Assembly: GCA_964545855.1 (NCBI GenBank)
Contig: CAZJHD010000003.1
Location: 62,001-126,000, forward strand
DNA length: 64,000 nt
Source: CAZJHD01 sp964545855
GTDB lineage: Bacteria; Planctomycetota; UBA1135; JACQFD01
Direction: 5' to 3'
Shown one piece after another: positions 43,196-52,522 of the stretch. Every line of letters starts with the position of its first letter. Position 1 is the first letter of the stretch. The notes under the pieces are model-generated. The model was not told the origin of the DNA, searched no databases, and worked only from the letters and a program-made list of their open reading frames with translations. A program made the position numbers and the translations under genes.

Positions 43196-43900
43196 GTGAA
43201 GCTCCACAAGAGAATCGGGCCCTTCCTCGTGCCGCGCGTGGGCCCGTGGCTGCTCCGGATCCTCGGAGGCACATGGCGGCTCGCGTTCGCCGAAGGGGGA
43301 GCGCGTCCTTCGGACAGCAGCGCGACCCCGCTCCTCTACTGCTTCTGGCATGGCGATCTCCTCGTGCCGATGTTCGCCTACCGGGGGAGCGGAGTGACCG
43401 TGCTCGTGAGCGGGCATCGCGACGGCGCGATGCTGGGGATCGTCCTGCGCCGTCTCGGCTTCGGGACCGTGAGTGGTTCGATCACGCGAGGCGGCGCCGC
43501 GGCGCTTCGGGGACTGCTCGGCACGGCGCGCGCGGGCCGGCACCTCTGCGTGCCTCCGGACGGACCGAAGGGGCCTCGCGGCGTCGTGAAGAAGGGAGTC
43601 GTCTTCCTCGCCTCGCGCGCCCGGATCCCCATCGTTCCCGCGGGAATCGCCGCGTCGTCCTCCTGGAGAGCGACTTCTTGGGATCGCATGGTGATCCCGA
43701 AGCCCTTCGCGCGCGTCATGATCCACGGAGGGACACCGATGACGTTCCCTCCCGATCTCGACGGAGAGGCTCTCGACCGGGCGGCTCTCGATCTGCAGGC
43801 GGCCATCGACGAGGCGCGCTCCGCCGCGGCGCGGGCGATCGGCGCACCCCGGATCGACGCGGCTCCGCCGAGGCCAGCCTCGAGCGCCACGGGCCGCTGA
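43196..43900 (+). CDS. Lysophospholipid-acyltransferase-like protein (DUF374)
   Basis: A 234-residue protein of the DUF374 branch of glycerolipid or Kdo acyltransferases. LLYCFWHGDLLVPMF gives the catalytic His-Asp region as WHGDLL, SGHRDG, RLGFGTVSGSITRGGAAALRGLL, and PPDGPKGPRGVVKKGVVFLAS are the family blocks. It is probably attached to the inner membrane and could acylate lipid A or phospholipid. The start is GTG 43196. It lies 12 bp before rnhC, so the pair is likely co-transcribed. Confidence 0.85.
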   Translation: MKLHKRIGPFLVPRVGPWLLRILGGTWRLAFAEGGARPSDSSATPLLYCFWHGDLLVPMFAYRGSGVTVLVSGHRDGAMLGIVLRRLGFGTVSGSITRGGAAALRGLLGTARAGRHLCVPPDGPKGPRGVVKKGVVFLASRARIPIVPAGIAASSSWRATSWDRMVIPKPFARVMIHGGTPMTFPPDLDGEALDRAALDLQAAIDEARSAAARAIGAPRIDAAPPRPASSATGR

Positions 43901-43912
43901 CCGAAGCGTTCC

Positions 43913-44800
43913 ATGCCGCAGGAGACACGTGTGCTCGTGCTCGACCGCGCCGCCGGCGCGCTCCTCCGTGAACGGCTCGACCGCGCGGGCTTCGCGTTCC
44001 GAACGGTTCCCCACGCGGTCTTCAGCTGCGCGGGAGGTGGCGTCGTCGCGACGCTCTATCGGAGCGGGAAGCTCGTGCTGCAGGGATCGGAGCTCGATCT
44101 CTTCGTGCAGCAACACCTCCCGGAGGCGCCCGCGACGGTCCGTGCGTCCGCCGATGACGACCGCATCGGGAGCGACGAAGCGGGAAAGGGAGACTTCTTC
44201 GGCTCCCTGGTCGTTGCGTCCGCCTATGTCGCCGCGAAGGACGGACCGAGGCTCCGGCGCATCGGCGTGACGGATTCGAAGCAGCTCTCCGACGAGACCA
44301 TCGCGCGCATCGCCGGCGCCCTCGAGTCGACCGTCGCGCACCGAGTCGTGTCGCTCGCGCCCGAGGAGTACAACCGCCGGTGGGAGGAGACGAGGAACGT
44401 GAACGTGCTCCTGGGCCAGCTCCACGCCGAAGCGATCCTCGGACTCTCGGAGGAGGTCTCGTGCCGGAGCGCGCTGATCGATCGGTTCGGCGACGTGGCC
44501 CACGTGACGCGTGCGATGTCCGAGGAGCGCAGCGCGTGGACGCTCGAGGCGCGCCCGCGCGCCGAGAGCCACGTCGCCGTGGCCGCGGCTTCGATCCTCG
44601 CGCGGGACCGCTTCGTCCGCGATCTTCGCCAGCTGGGCGACGATCACGGACTCGATCTCCCGAAGGGCGCGGGCGACCCCGTGGACGCCGCCGCCCGCCG
44701 ATTCGTGACGCTCCATGGCCGGGCGGCGCTGCGCCAGGTCGCCAAGGTCCATTTCAAGACGACACAGAAGGTCACCGGACTCCGGTGGGACGACGCATGA
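43913..44800 (+). CDS. rnhC: Ribonuclease HIII
   Basis: Cleaves RNA in RNA-DNA hybrids. The N-terminal ~75 residues form the substrate-binding extension that marks HIII (AFRTVPHAVFSCAGGGVVATLYRSGKLVLQG). The catalytic start is IGSDEAGKGDFFGSLV with Asp88 and Glu89; the G[KG]GDxFGP-type sequence separates it from RNase HII. VTDSKQLSDETI and AAASILARD follow. Length of 295 is normal. Its stop overlaps the beta-CASP gene as ATGA. Confidence 0.93.
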   Translation: MPQETRVLVLDRAAGALLRERLDRAGFAFRTVPHAVFSCAGGGVVATLYRSGKLVLQGSELDLFVQQHLPEAPATVRASADDDRIGSDEAGKGDFFGSLVVASAYVAAKDGPRLRRIGVTDSKQLSDETIARIAGALESTVAHRVVSLAPEEYNRRWEETRNVNVLLGQLHAEAILGLSEEVSCRSALIDRFGDVAHVTRAMSEERSAWTLEARPRAESHVAVAAASILARDRFVRDLRQLGDDHGLDLPKGAGDPVDAAARRFVTLHGRAALRQVAKVHFKTTQKVTGLRWDDA

Positions 44801-46176
44801 AGATCACTTTCCTCGGTGGGGCGCAGACGGTGACGGGGTCGATGCATCTCCTCACCATCGGCAGCTCGCGCGTGCTCCTCGATTGCGGACTCTTCCAGGG
44901 CCGGCGGAAGGAGGCGCACGAGCGCAACTCCAAGTTCCCGAAGGAGGCGACGACGGCCGACGCGTGCATCCTCTCGCACGCGCACATCGACCACAGTGGA
45001 AACCTGCCGAGCCTCGTGCGCCGGGGATTCGAGGGCGCGATCCACATGACGCGGGCGACGAAGGATCTGTGCGATCCGATGCTCCGCGACTCGGCGAACC
45101 TCCAGAAGCGCGACTACGAGCACCTCACCAAGCGCGGGATCCCCGTCCTCGAACCGCTCTACGACGACGACGACGTCACCGAGACGCTCGGACGGATTCG
45201 GCCCGCGCGCTACGGGAGCTGGGCCGACGTCGCGCCCGGCGTGCGCGTTCGCTTCCTCGACGCGGGTCACATCCTCGGCAGCGCCGTCGTCCACGTCGAG
45301 GCGACGGAGGGCGGCTCCACGCGCAGCATCTGCTTCACCGGCGACCTCGGGAGGCGCGGCATGCCGATCCTCCGCGACCCCGAGCATCTTCCGAGCTGCG
45401 ACGTCGTGATCACCGAGAGCACCTACGGCGATCGCGTCCACTCGCGGAACCACGAGACCGAGACCGAGCTCGCAGGCTTCGTGAAGGAGCAGTTCGAGCG
45501 CGGAGGCCGCATCGTGATCCCGGCCTTCAGCCTCGGTCGGACGCAGAACCTCGTCTACGCGCTCTACCGCATCTACAAGCGCGGCGACGCTCCGCGGCTC
45601 CCGATCTACGTCGACTCTCCTCTCGCCACGCGCGTCACGAAGATCGTCGCGGCGCACCCCGAGTGCTTCGACGAGGAGGCGCTCGGCGTGCTCGGGGCGC
45701 GAGGCGCACCGTTCTACTTCCCGGAGATCCACTACACCGACTCGGTGGAGGAGTCGAAGGCGCTGAACGGACGCGGAGGGCCGATGATCGTCATCAGCGC
45801 ATCGGGCATGTGCGAGGGCGGCCGGGTCCTCCACCACCTCAAGCACTCCATCCAGAATCCGACGACGCTCATCCTGCTCGTGGGCTACCAGGCCCAGATG
45901 ACCCTCGGACGCCGCATCCTCGAGGGAGCCGAGCGCGTCCGGATCTACGGTCAGGAGCTCGAGGTGAAGGCGCGCATTCGCAAGATGAACGCGATGAGCG
46001 CTCACGCCGACCGTGACGACCTGCTCCACTACCTGAAGCCGGTCTCCAGCACCTGCGGAAAGATCTTCGTCGTCCACGGAGAGCCGCGGGCCTCCGCGTC
46101 GCTGGCCGACGCCCTGCGCGGATCCGGCTGCGCCGACGTGAAGACGCCCGACATCGGCGACACCTTCGAGCTCTGA
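44797..46176 (+). CDS. Beta-CASP metallo-beta-lactamase-fold RNA hydrolase
   Basis: A 459-residue MBL-fold protein of the CPSF73/YSH1-like branch. FLGGAQTVTGSMHLL is the usual N-terminus, HAHIDHSG (61-68) supplies the zinc ligands, HILGSA and TGDLGR the next ones. Beta-CASP motifs are the acidic ITESTYGDR, SASGMCEGGRVLHHL and the His in SAHADRDDL. Members act on RNA 3' ends or as exoribonucleases. ATG 44797 overlaps the rnhC stop, so two RNA-processing enzymes are translationally coupled. Confidence 0.9.
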   Translation: MKITFLGGAQTVTGSMHLLTIGSSRVLLDCGLFQGRRKEAHERNSKFPKEATTADACILSHAHIDHSGNLPSLVRRGFEGAIHMTRATKDLCDPMLRDSANLQKRDYEHLTKRGIPVLEPLYDDDDVTETLGRIRPARYGSWADVAPGVRVRFLDAGHILGSAVVHVEATEGGSTRSICFTGDLGRRGMPILRDPEHLPSCDVVITESTYGDRVHSRNHETETELAGFVKEQFERGGRIVIPAFSLGRTQNLVYALYRIYKRGDAPRLPIYVDSPLATRVTKIVAAHPECFDEEALGVLGARGAPFYFPEIHYTDSVEESKALNGRGGPMIVISASGMCEGGRVLHHLKHSIQNPTTLILLVGYQAQMTLGRRILEGAERVRIYGQELEVKARIRKMNAMSAHADRDDLLHYLKPVSSTCGKIFVVHGEPRASASLADALRGSGCADVKTPDIGDTFEL

Positions 46177-46192
46177 TCGGAGCGGCCGCACC

Positions 46193-47089
46193 GTGCGTTT
46201 CTCCAAGATGGAAGCCGCCGGGAACGACTACGTGCTCGTCGAGGCGTCGGAGCTCCCCGCGGTCGATCTTGGCGTTCTCGCGCGGCGCCTGAGCGATCGA
46301 CGCACGGGAATCGGGAGCGACGGGCTGATCGTCGTCCGCTCGAGCGCGCGCGCGGCCGCGCGCATGGAGATGTACAACGCGGACGGCACCCGCTCGGCCA
46401 TGTGCGGGAACGGCCTTCGGCTCGTCGCGAAGCTCGTTGCCGAGCGGGCAGGGCCCGGGGCGGGATCCGCCATGCGCATCGAGAGCGATGCGGGAGTGCA
46501 TCGCGTCGAGCTCCGATGGGAGGGCTCGGCGATCGTGGGCGCGGCGATCTCGATGGGCACGCCGGCGCGGGAGGCGCACGCCATTCCCGTCCAGGTTCCC
46601 CGCGGAGTGGAGGCGTCCGACGGATGGCTGCGGCTGCCCTTCGACGTGGAGGGTTTCCGTGGAGACGGCGTCTGTCTCTCCATCGGCAATCCGCACGTCG
46701 TCTTCTTCGTGCCGACCGTCGCCGCGGCGCCCGTCGCCGCCGCGGGGCCGCGGATCGAGAACGACCCGAGGTTCCCCGATCGCACGAACGCCACCTTCGT
46801 CGAGGTCGTGAGCGCCGCCGAGATCCGAACGCGAACGTGGGAGCGGGGCGCGGGCGAGACGCGCTCCTGCGGCTCGGGCGCCTGCGCCGCCGCCGTGGCG
46901 TCCGTCGTCGCGGGACGGACCGGCCGCCGTGTCGACGTGCACCAGACGGGAGGCTCCCTCCATGTGGAGTGGTCCCCCGAGGGAGAGGTGATCCTCGCGG
47001 GTGCCGCTCGGACGGTCTTCACCGGCGAATGGCCCCACGGATCACCGTCGCCGGAGCGGGCTGGTGAGGCCGCTCCCTCCGGAGGATGA
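46193..47089 (+). CDS. dapF: Diaminopimelate epimerase
   Basis: Converts LL-diaminopimelate to the meso form for lysine and peptidoglycan, so cells probably make DAP. FSKMEAAGNDYVLVE begins the fold. The two catalytic cysteines sit in MCGNGLR (Cys71) and SCGSGACAA (Cys226). GNPHVVFFV and FPDRTNATFVEV are other family blocks. 298 residues; the last ~20 are disordered. Start GTG 46193 lies 16 bp after the beta-CASP gene. Confidence 0.94.
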   Translation: MRFSKMEAAGNDYVLVEASELPAVDLGVLARRLSDRRTGIGSDGLIVVRSSARAAARMEMYNADGTRSAMCGNGLRLVAKLVAERAGPGAGSAMRIESDAGVHRVELRWEGSAIVGAAISMGTPAREAHAIPVQVPRGVEASDGWLRLPFDVEGFRGDGVCLSIGNPHVVFFVPTVAAAPVAAAGPRIENDPRFPDRTNATFVEVVSAAEIRTRTWERGAGETRSCGSGACAAAVASVVAGRTGRRVDVHQTGGSLHVEWSPEGEVILAGAARTVFTGEWPHGSPSPERAGEAAPSGG

Positions 47090-47196
47090 TCGCGCTTCGC
47101 GCGCAGACTCCTCCTCGCGCACGCGGGCTCGGCTCCGGCCGCGGGCCGCGCATCCGGGCGCCCACGCCGCCGCGTACACGAATCCACTCGACACCC

Positions 47197-47478
47197 ATGG
47201 ACACGCTCGGCGCCGCCGCTGCACTCGTCGGGCTGGTCGTGCATCTCCTCTCCCATCCGCGTGTCGTGGCGATCTTCGGAGCCGCGATCGCCGAGCGGCC
47301 CCTCGCCGCGCGCATCGCCGTCGCCGTGCTCGCCCTCGCGGGTCTCGGCCTCGGCTGGGCGGGCTACCACCGCGAATGGCCGCGATGGGCCAACGGCCGC
47401 TCCGCCTTCGGTATCTGCATCGGCGCGCTGCTCCTGGTCGTGACGATCCTCGGATGGGTCGTGCGAGAGAGTCCGTGA
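47197..47478 (+). CDS. Small membrane protein
   Basis: A 93-residue protein with about three hydrophobic helices (LGAAAALVGLVVHLLS, AVAVLALAGLGLGWAG, GICIGALLLVVTILGWVV). No family recognised. An alternative ATG at 47086 overlaps the dapF stop as ATGA, but the extra 37 residues are Pro/Arg-rich, so 47197 is preferred. The gene lies 22 bp before the M48 peptidase, with which it is likely co-transcribed. Confidence 0.6.
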   Translation: MDTLGAAAALVGLVVHLLSHPRVVAIFGAAIAERPLAARIAVAVLALAGLGLGWAGYHREWPRWANGRSAFGICIGALLLVVTILGWVVRESP

Positions 47479-47500
47479 TCCGCGACGCCGCATCGCGCGC

Positions 47501-49180
47501 ATGATCGACCCGATTCCGACGCTCCTCGCCGTCGGCGCGTCGTTCGTGCTGTCGGCGATCGTGGCGGACGCGGCGGACCCGGGACCGCTCCGCGTCGCCC
47601 TTGCGCTGGCGGCGGGGGCGGCGCTGCCCCTCGTCGCCGGCGCCGGCGTCCGCGCCGCCCTGCGACGACGGCTCGACGCGACCGCATGGCGCGGGCTCGA
47701 GCTGCTCGCCTACACCGCCATTCCCGGAGTCGCGCTCTCCCTCTGGCTCGGGCCGATCCCTGCGCTCGTCTCGGCCCGCTGGCCCGACGCGCCCGCGTTC
47801 GCCGAGCCACTCGCCGCGACGCTCCCGGCCGTCCTCTGCTGCGCCGCGGCGCTCGTCGCGGAGCGCTGGGCCATCGGTGCGCGAGCGGAGCTCGCGCCCG
47901 CTCCCGCGGGCATACGCCTTCGCCTGCTGGGAGTCGTCCTCGCGTTCCCCGCCCTCGTGACGCTGCTCGTGGACCTCGCGCTCCGTCTCGAGCCCGTGCG
48001 GATCCTCCTGGAGTCGCACGGCCTCGTGCAGATGGCGAGCGCGGCGGCGTTCCTCCTCGCCTTCGCTCTCACGCTCCCGTGGATCGCTCGATTCCTCCTG
48101 CGAGCCGAGTCGATGCCCGCGAGCGCGCTGCGCGGCCGCTTCGAGGAACTCGCCCGCACCCTGGGAGTCGGCGTGCGCGACTTCCTCGTCGTGCCGACGG
48201 GCCATTCGGTCTCGAATGCCGCGCTGCTCGGAGGGCTCGGCCGGAAGCACGTGATCCTCACCGACCGGCTCCTCGCCGAGCACGGCGAGGAGGAGCTCGT
48301 CGCCGTCACCGGCCACGAGCTGGGACACGGACGTGGCGGCCACTTCTCCCTGCTCGCCGTCTCCGCGAGCGCCCTCGCGATCGGACTCCTCTCGGTTCCC
48401 TCGGACGTGATCGAGTGGACCGGCAATGAAGCCTTCGTCGCGCTCGCGGGAGTCGTCCTGCTCGGAGGGCTGCGCCTCGTGCTCGGCCCCGTCGCGCGCC
48501 TCTGCGAGCACGACGCCGACCTCTACGGCGCGCGCGCCGCGGGCTCCGTGGCGCCGCTGATCTCCTCGCTCGCGCGCATCACGCCTCCGGAGCGTCGGCG
48601 CGAGCGGAGCTGGCGCCATCCGTCGGTCGAGAGCCGAGTCGCGCTGCTCGAAGCATCGGCCCGCGATCCCGAGGTCGCGCGGGGCGTGCGCCGGCGCGTG
48701 CGCTGGGTGAGGGCCGTCTCGACCCTGGCGCTCCTCGCGGCCCTGATCGTTCCTGTCCACCGAGGGATCGAGGCGCTCCCCGAGGAGCGAGTCGAAGCGA
48801 GCCTTCGAGCCGGAGACTGGGCGGCCGCGCTCGACGCGGCGCGGTCGCTCCCGAACGGCGCCGCCGACGGCTGGGTCGAGCTCGCCGAGGCCGCCTCGCG
48901 CGCCGGCGCCACGTCGGCGGACGAACTGCGGCTCCTCGCCCGCGACGCACTGCGAGCGGGGCGGTGGGCCGAGGCCGAGGCGCTCGTCCGCCTCACCTCC
49001 CTGCGGTCGAACCGGATCCGGGACGCGCGTCTCTCGGCCTTCGCGTCGCTCTGCCACGAGGAAGTCCCGGAGGCGGCACGCGAGCGGTTCCTCGCCGGCC
49101 CGGGAGCCTTCCTCTTGCGCGATCCCGAGCTGGCTCCCGTTGCCCGTTCCCTCGTCGCCACTGGATTCCGCGGGGGCTAG
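47501..49180 (+). CDS. M48-family membrane metallopeptidase
   Basis: A 559-residue integral-membrane zinc peptidase. Multiple hydrophobic helices precede HELGH (272-276) in VAVTGHELGHGRGG; a further helix pair follows, and CEHDADLYGA near 330 gives the third ligand Glu. STE24/HtpX-like arrangement: GHSVSNAALLGGLGRKHVILTDRLL comes before the motif. The C-terminal ~150 residues are a soluble helical region with TPR-like ALDAARSLPNGAADGWVELAE. Role by analogy is quality control of membrane proteins. It is upstream of gyrA by ~100 bp. Confidence 0.85.
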   Translation: MIDPIPTLLAVGASFVLSAIVADAADPGPLRVALALAAGAALPLVAGAGVRAALRRRLDATAWRGLELLAYTAIPGVALSLWLGPIPALVSARWPDAPAFAEPLAATLPAVLCCAAALVAERWAIGARAELAPAPAGIRLRLLGVVLAFPALVTLLVDLALRLEPVRILLESHGLVQMASAAAFLLAFALTLPWIARFLLRAESMPASALRGRFEELARTLGVGVRDFLVVPTGHSVSNAALLGGLGRKHVILTDRLLAEHGEEELVAVTGHELGHGRGGHFSLLAVSASALAIGLLSVPSDVIEWTGNEAFVALAGVVLLGGLRLVLGPVARLCEHDADLYGARAAGSVAPLISSLARITPPERRRERSWRHPSVESRVALLEASARDPEVARGVRRRVRWVRAVSTLALLAALIVPVHRGIEALPEERVEASLRAGDWAAALDAARSLPNGAADGWVELAEAASRAGATSADELRLLARDALRAGRWAEAEALVRLTSLRSNRIRDARLSAFASLCHEEVPEAARERFLAGPGAFLLRDPELAPVARSLVATGFRGG

Positions 49181-49279
49181 CCCGGATCATCTCGGGGCTG
49201 CGGGTGCCTCGGTGGCCGGGTTCGATCCCGTGGATCGAGCAGTCGATCCCCGCACCGCCTCCGACGCCCGAAACGACGC

Positions 49280-51835
49280 ATGCCTGAGCCCGAAGCACCG
49301 CACGAACCGAGGGTTACGGACCGGCCGATCGTGGTCGAGATCCGGACGTCGTATCTCAACTACTCGATGTCGGTCATCCAGTCGCGCGCACTGCCGGACG
49401 TGCGCGACGGACTGAAGCCCTCGCAGCGGCGAATCCTGGTCGCGATGCACGACCTCCGTCTGGGCCCGCAGACGAAGCGCATGAAGTGCGCGAAGGTCGC
49501 CGGCCAGACGAGCGGCGACTACCACCCGCACGGCGAGCAGGTGATCTACCCGACGCTCGTCCGCATGGCGCAAGACTTCTCCCTGCGCTACACGCTCATC
49601 GATCCGCAAGGAAACTTCGGGTCGATCGACGGAGATCCGCCGGCGGCGATGCGATACACCGAGGCGCGACTGTCGGCCGTCGGTACGGAGCTGCTCACGG
49701 ACATCGACAACGACACGGTCGAGTACCGGGACAACTACGACGCGCGCTTGAAGGAGCCCGTCGTGCTCCCGTCCCGCTTCCCGAACCTGCTCTGCAACGG
49801 GTCCGAGGGCATCGCCGTCGGCATGACGACGTCGATCCCGCCCCACAACCTCACGGAGGTCGTGGACGGGCTCCTCCTCCTCCTGGACAAGCCCGATTGC
49901 ACCGTCGACGACGTGATCGCGAAGATCCCGGGACCCGACTTCCCGACGGGCGGGATCATCTGCGGGCGCCAGGGGATCCTCGACGGCTACCGCACGGGCC
50001 ACGGCCTGCTCACGATCCGGGCCCGGTACGTGCTCGAGGAGACGAAGGGGCGCACGGCGATCATCTTCGAGGACGTCCCGTACCAGAAGCGCAAGGAAGA
50101 CATCGTCGAGCGCATCGCCGACGCGGCCAAGGAAGGCCGCATCCGCGGCCTCTCCGACCTGCGCGACGAGTCGAACAAGGAGGGAATCCGCATCTACGTC
50201 GAGCTGAAGAAGGGAGAGGACCCGGAGGTCGTCCTGAACCAGCTCTACGCACATACGCCGCTGCAGGACACGTTCTCGATCCACAACCTCGCGATCGTCC
50301 AGGGCCGGCCCGTCACGCTGAACCTGAAGCAGATCCTCGAGCACTATCGGGATCACCGCAGCGACGTCATCCGCCGGCGCACGCGGTTCCTCCTCCGCAA
50401 GGCGGAGGGGCGCCTGCACATCCTCGAGGGCCTCCAGATCGCCCTCGATCACCTCGACGAGGTGATCACCCTCATCCGCGCCGCGAGCAACATCGAGACG
50501 GCGCGCGAAGGGCTCCGGTCGCGCTTCGGCCTCTCCCAGGCGCAGGCCGACGCGATCCTCGAGATGCGCCTGTCGCGTCTGACGGGCCTCGAGCGCGAGA
50601 AGCTGGCGTCGGAGATCGCCGAGGTGAGCGCGAACATCGCCGACTACCGGCAGATCCTCAGCGATCCCGCGCGCGTGATCGGTCTCATCCGCGAAGACCT
50701 GATCCAACTCCGCGAGCGCTACGGCGACGCGCGCCGCACGGAGCTCGCCGGGCCCGTGCGAGCGATGGAGGAGATGGACCTCATCGCCCACGAGCTCGTG
50801 GCCGTGACCGTGACGCGCGATGGCTACGCGAAGCGCTGCCCCGTCTCGACCTACCGGCGCCAGCGCCGCGGCGGCCGCGGCGTCACCGGCGCCGACACGA
50901 AGGAGGGCGACGTCCTCTCGTACCTCTTCGTCGCGGACACGCACGACTACCTGCTCTTCTTCACCGACGACGGACGTGTGCACTGGCTGCACGTCTACGA
51001 GCTGCCGAGCCTCGCCCGGAACGCGAAGGGCCGCTCCATCGCGAACCTGCTCTCCCTGAAGGGGAACGAGAAGACGGCGGCGATCCTGCCGGTCTCCACC
51101 TTCGAGCAGGAGCGGTGCCTCTTCTTCGCGACGGCCCAGGGCAAGGTGAAGAAGACCTTCCTCGAGGCGTACTCGCGCCCGAAGCGGGGAGGCATCCGCG
51201 CCGTCCGGCTGGAGGAGGGCGACCGCCTGATCGGCGTCTCTCTCGTCGACACCGACGACCAGATCGTCCTCGCGACGGCGAACGGCTACGCGATCCGATT
51301 CGACGAGGCCGACGTGCGCCCCATGGGGCGCGACGCCGCCGGCGTGCGCGGCATCTCGCTGCGCGAGGAGGATCGCGTCGTCGACCTCGTGGTCGGCCGG
51401 CCGGGCGCGCAGATCCTCGTCGCCTCCGAGAACGGCTTCGGCAAGCGCACTCCCATCGACGACTACCGACTCCAGAGCCGCGGCGGGATGGGGGTCATCA
51501 ACATCCGCGTGAGCGAGCGCAATGGCTCCGTCGTGAACGTCGTCGTGGTCGACGACGCGACGGAACTCCTGCTCCTCACGGAGCGCGGCATGGTGCAGCG
51601 CATCAACGCGCTCGAGGTTCGGGAGACCGGCCGCGCGGCGCAGGGGGTTCGGCTGATGAACCTCGACGAGGGCGACCGGCTGACGACGATGGCGAAGATC
51701 CCGGCGATCGACGAGTCGGCCGACGGAGGCTCCGCGGCGACGGCCGAGAGCACGGACGGCGACGGAGCGCCGGACGACGAGCCGTCGCCCGATACGGAAG
51801 GGGACTCGGAACCCGACACCGACGGATCGGAGTGA
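49280..51835 (+). CDS. gyrA: DNA gyrase subunit A
   Basis: The cleavage-reunion subunit. RALPDVRDGLKPSQRRIL starts the core, and AAMRYTEARLS holds the catalytic Tyr126. The quinolone-sensitive helix reads HPHGEQVIYPTL: positions equivalent to E. coli Ser83 and Asp87 are Gln87 and Pro91. The C-terminal wrapping domain has QRRGGRG, an intact GyrA box, so this is gyrase and not topoisomerase IV. The acidic C-tail (about 45 residues) is like other GyrAs that tune supercoiling. 851 residues; ATG 49280. gyrB is 29 kb away. Confidence 0.97.
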   Translation: MPEPEAPHEPRVTDRPIVVEIRTSYLNYSMSVIQSRALPDVRDGLKPSQRRILVAMHDLRLGPQTKRMKCAKVAGQTSGDYHPHGEQVIYPTLVRMAQDFSLRYTLIDPQGNFGSIDGDPPAAMRYTEARLSAVGTELLTDIDNDTVEYRDNYDARLKEPVVLPSRFPNLLCNGSEGIAVGMTTSIPPHNLTEVVDGLLLLLDKPDCTVDDVIAKIPGPDFPTGGIICGRQGILDGYRTGHGLLTIRARYVLEETKGRTAIIFEDVPYQKRKEDIVERIADAAKEGRIRGLSDLRDESNKEGIRIYVELKKGEDPEVVLNQLYAHTPLQDTFSIHNLAIVQGRPVTLNLKQILEHYRDHRSDVIRRRTRFLLRKAEGRLHILEGLQIALDHLDEVITLIRAASNIETAREGLRSRFGLSQAQADAILEMRLSRLTGLEREKLASEIAEVSANIADYRQILSDPARVIGLIREDLIQLRERYGDARRTELAGPVRAMEEMDLIAHELVAVTVTRDGYAKRCPVSTYRRQRRGGRGVTGADTKEGDVLSYLFVADTHDYLLFFTDDGRVHWLHVYELPSLARNAKGRSIANLLSLKGNEKTAAILPVSTFEQERCLFFATAQGKVKKTFLEAYSRPKRGGIRAVRLEEGDRLIGVSLVDTDDQIVLATANGYAIRFDEADVRPMGRDAAGVRGISLREEDRVVDLVVGRPGAQILVASENGFGKRTPIDDYRLQSRGGMGVINIRVSERNGSVVNVVVVDDATELLLLTERGMVQRINALEVRETGRAAQGVRLMNLDEGDRLTTMAKIPAIDESADGGSAATAESTDGDGAPDDEPSPDTEGDSEPDTDGSE

Positions 51836-51859
51836 TCGCGTCGGGAGGCGGCGCGTCCC

Positions 51860-52384
51860 TCAGCCGCCGATCGTCCACTTCGCCTGGAAGGACCCCGTGG
51901 CGATGCTGGTGTCCTGGAAGATTCCTTCGATCATGCCGCTCGACGCGGCCGCCGACGTGAGGCTCGGAGCGAGCCCGTGGATCTTCGCGGAGAAGGACCC
52001 CACGAAGAAATCGAAGGGCGCGCCGACGGGGAGCTGTGTCGATTCGAATCGGCCTTCGACCGCGTGCGACGGAAGCGCCGCGAGGCTCGTCGCGAGGCCG
52101 ATCGGGTAGAGGAACCCCTTCATCGTGCCCTGCTTCACGAGGGATGACGCGGCGGCGACCGACGGCGAGAAGGCGAGCGTCGCCTCGATGCGGTAGGCGG
52201 GAGCCCCCGTCGCGCCGTGCGCGAGGATCCCCGACATCTTCCCCGTGGCGGAGAGAGCGGTCACGGCGGGCGAGGACGGCAGGTCCCAGGAGCCCTTGGC
52301 GCGTCCCGACTGCGGAACGAGGACGGGGGCGGCGGTCGCGACGGCGGCGAGGACGAGCAGCGAGAGACCGATGCGCAGGCGCAT
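51860..52384 (-). CDS. Exported protein of unknown function
   Basis: A 174-residue protein with a clear signal peptide (MRLRIGLSLLVLAAVATAAPV). The mature part is Gly/Ser/Ala-rich with alternating strands (YRIEATLAFSPS, EGRFESTQLPVGAPFDFFVGSFSAKI, GSFQAKWTIGG), which suggests a small beta-sandwich. I do not recognise a family, but such proteins are frequent in planctomycetes. ATG 52384 has GGAGG with a 5-nt spacer. It converges on gyrA, with a 24-bp gap. Confidence 0.65.
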   Translation of the reverse strand: MRLRIGLSLLVLAAVATAAPVLVPQSGRAKGSWDLPSSPAVTALSATGKMSGILAHGATGAPAYRIEATLAFSPSVAAASSLVKQGTMKGFLYPIGLATSLAALPSHAVEGRFESTQLPVGAPFDFFVGSFSAKIHGLAPSLTSAAASSGMIEGIFQDTSIATGSFQAKWTIGG

Positions 52385-52522
52385 GGAGACCTCCGGGTCC
52401 GGGGAGACGGCGAGCCTACCCCGTGGTCGACCCGAGGGAGAGCCCCCGTCGGCGCCGGCGCTTCGGGCGCGGCGTCCGTGTGACGCAGTGGATCGCGCGC
52501 GCGCGCGCCGGAGAATCCCCGC

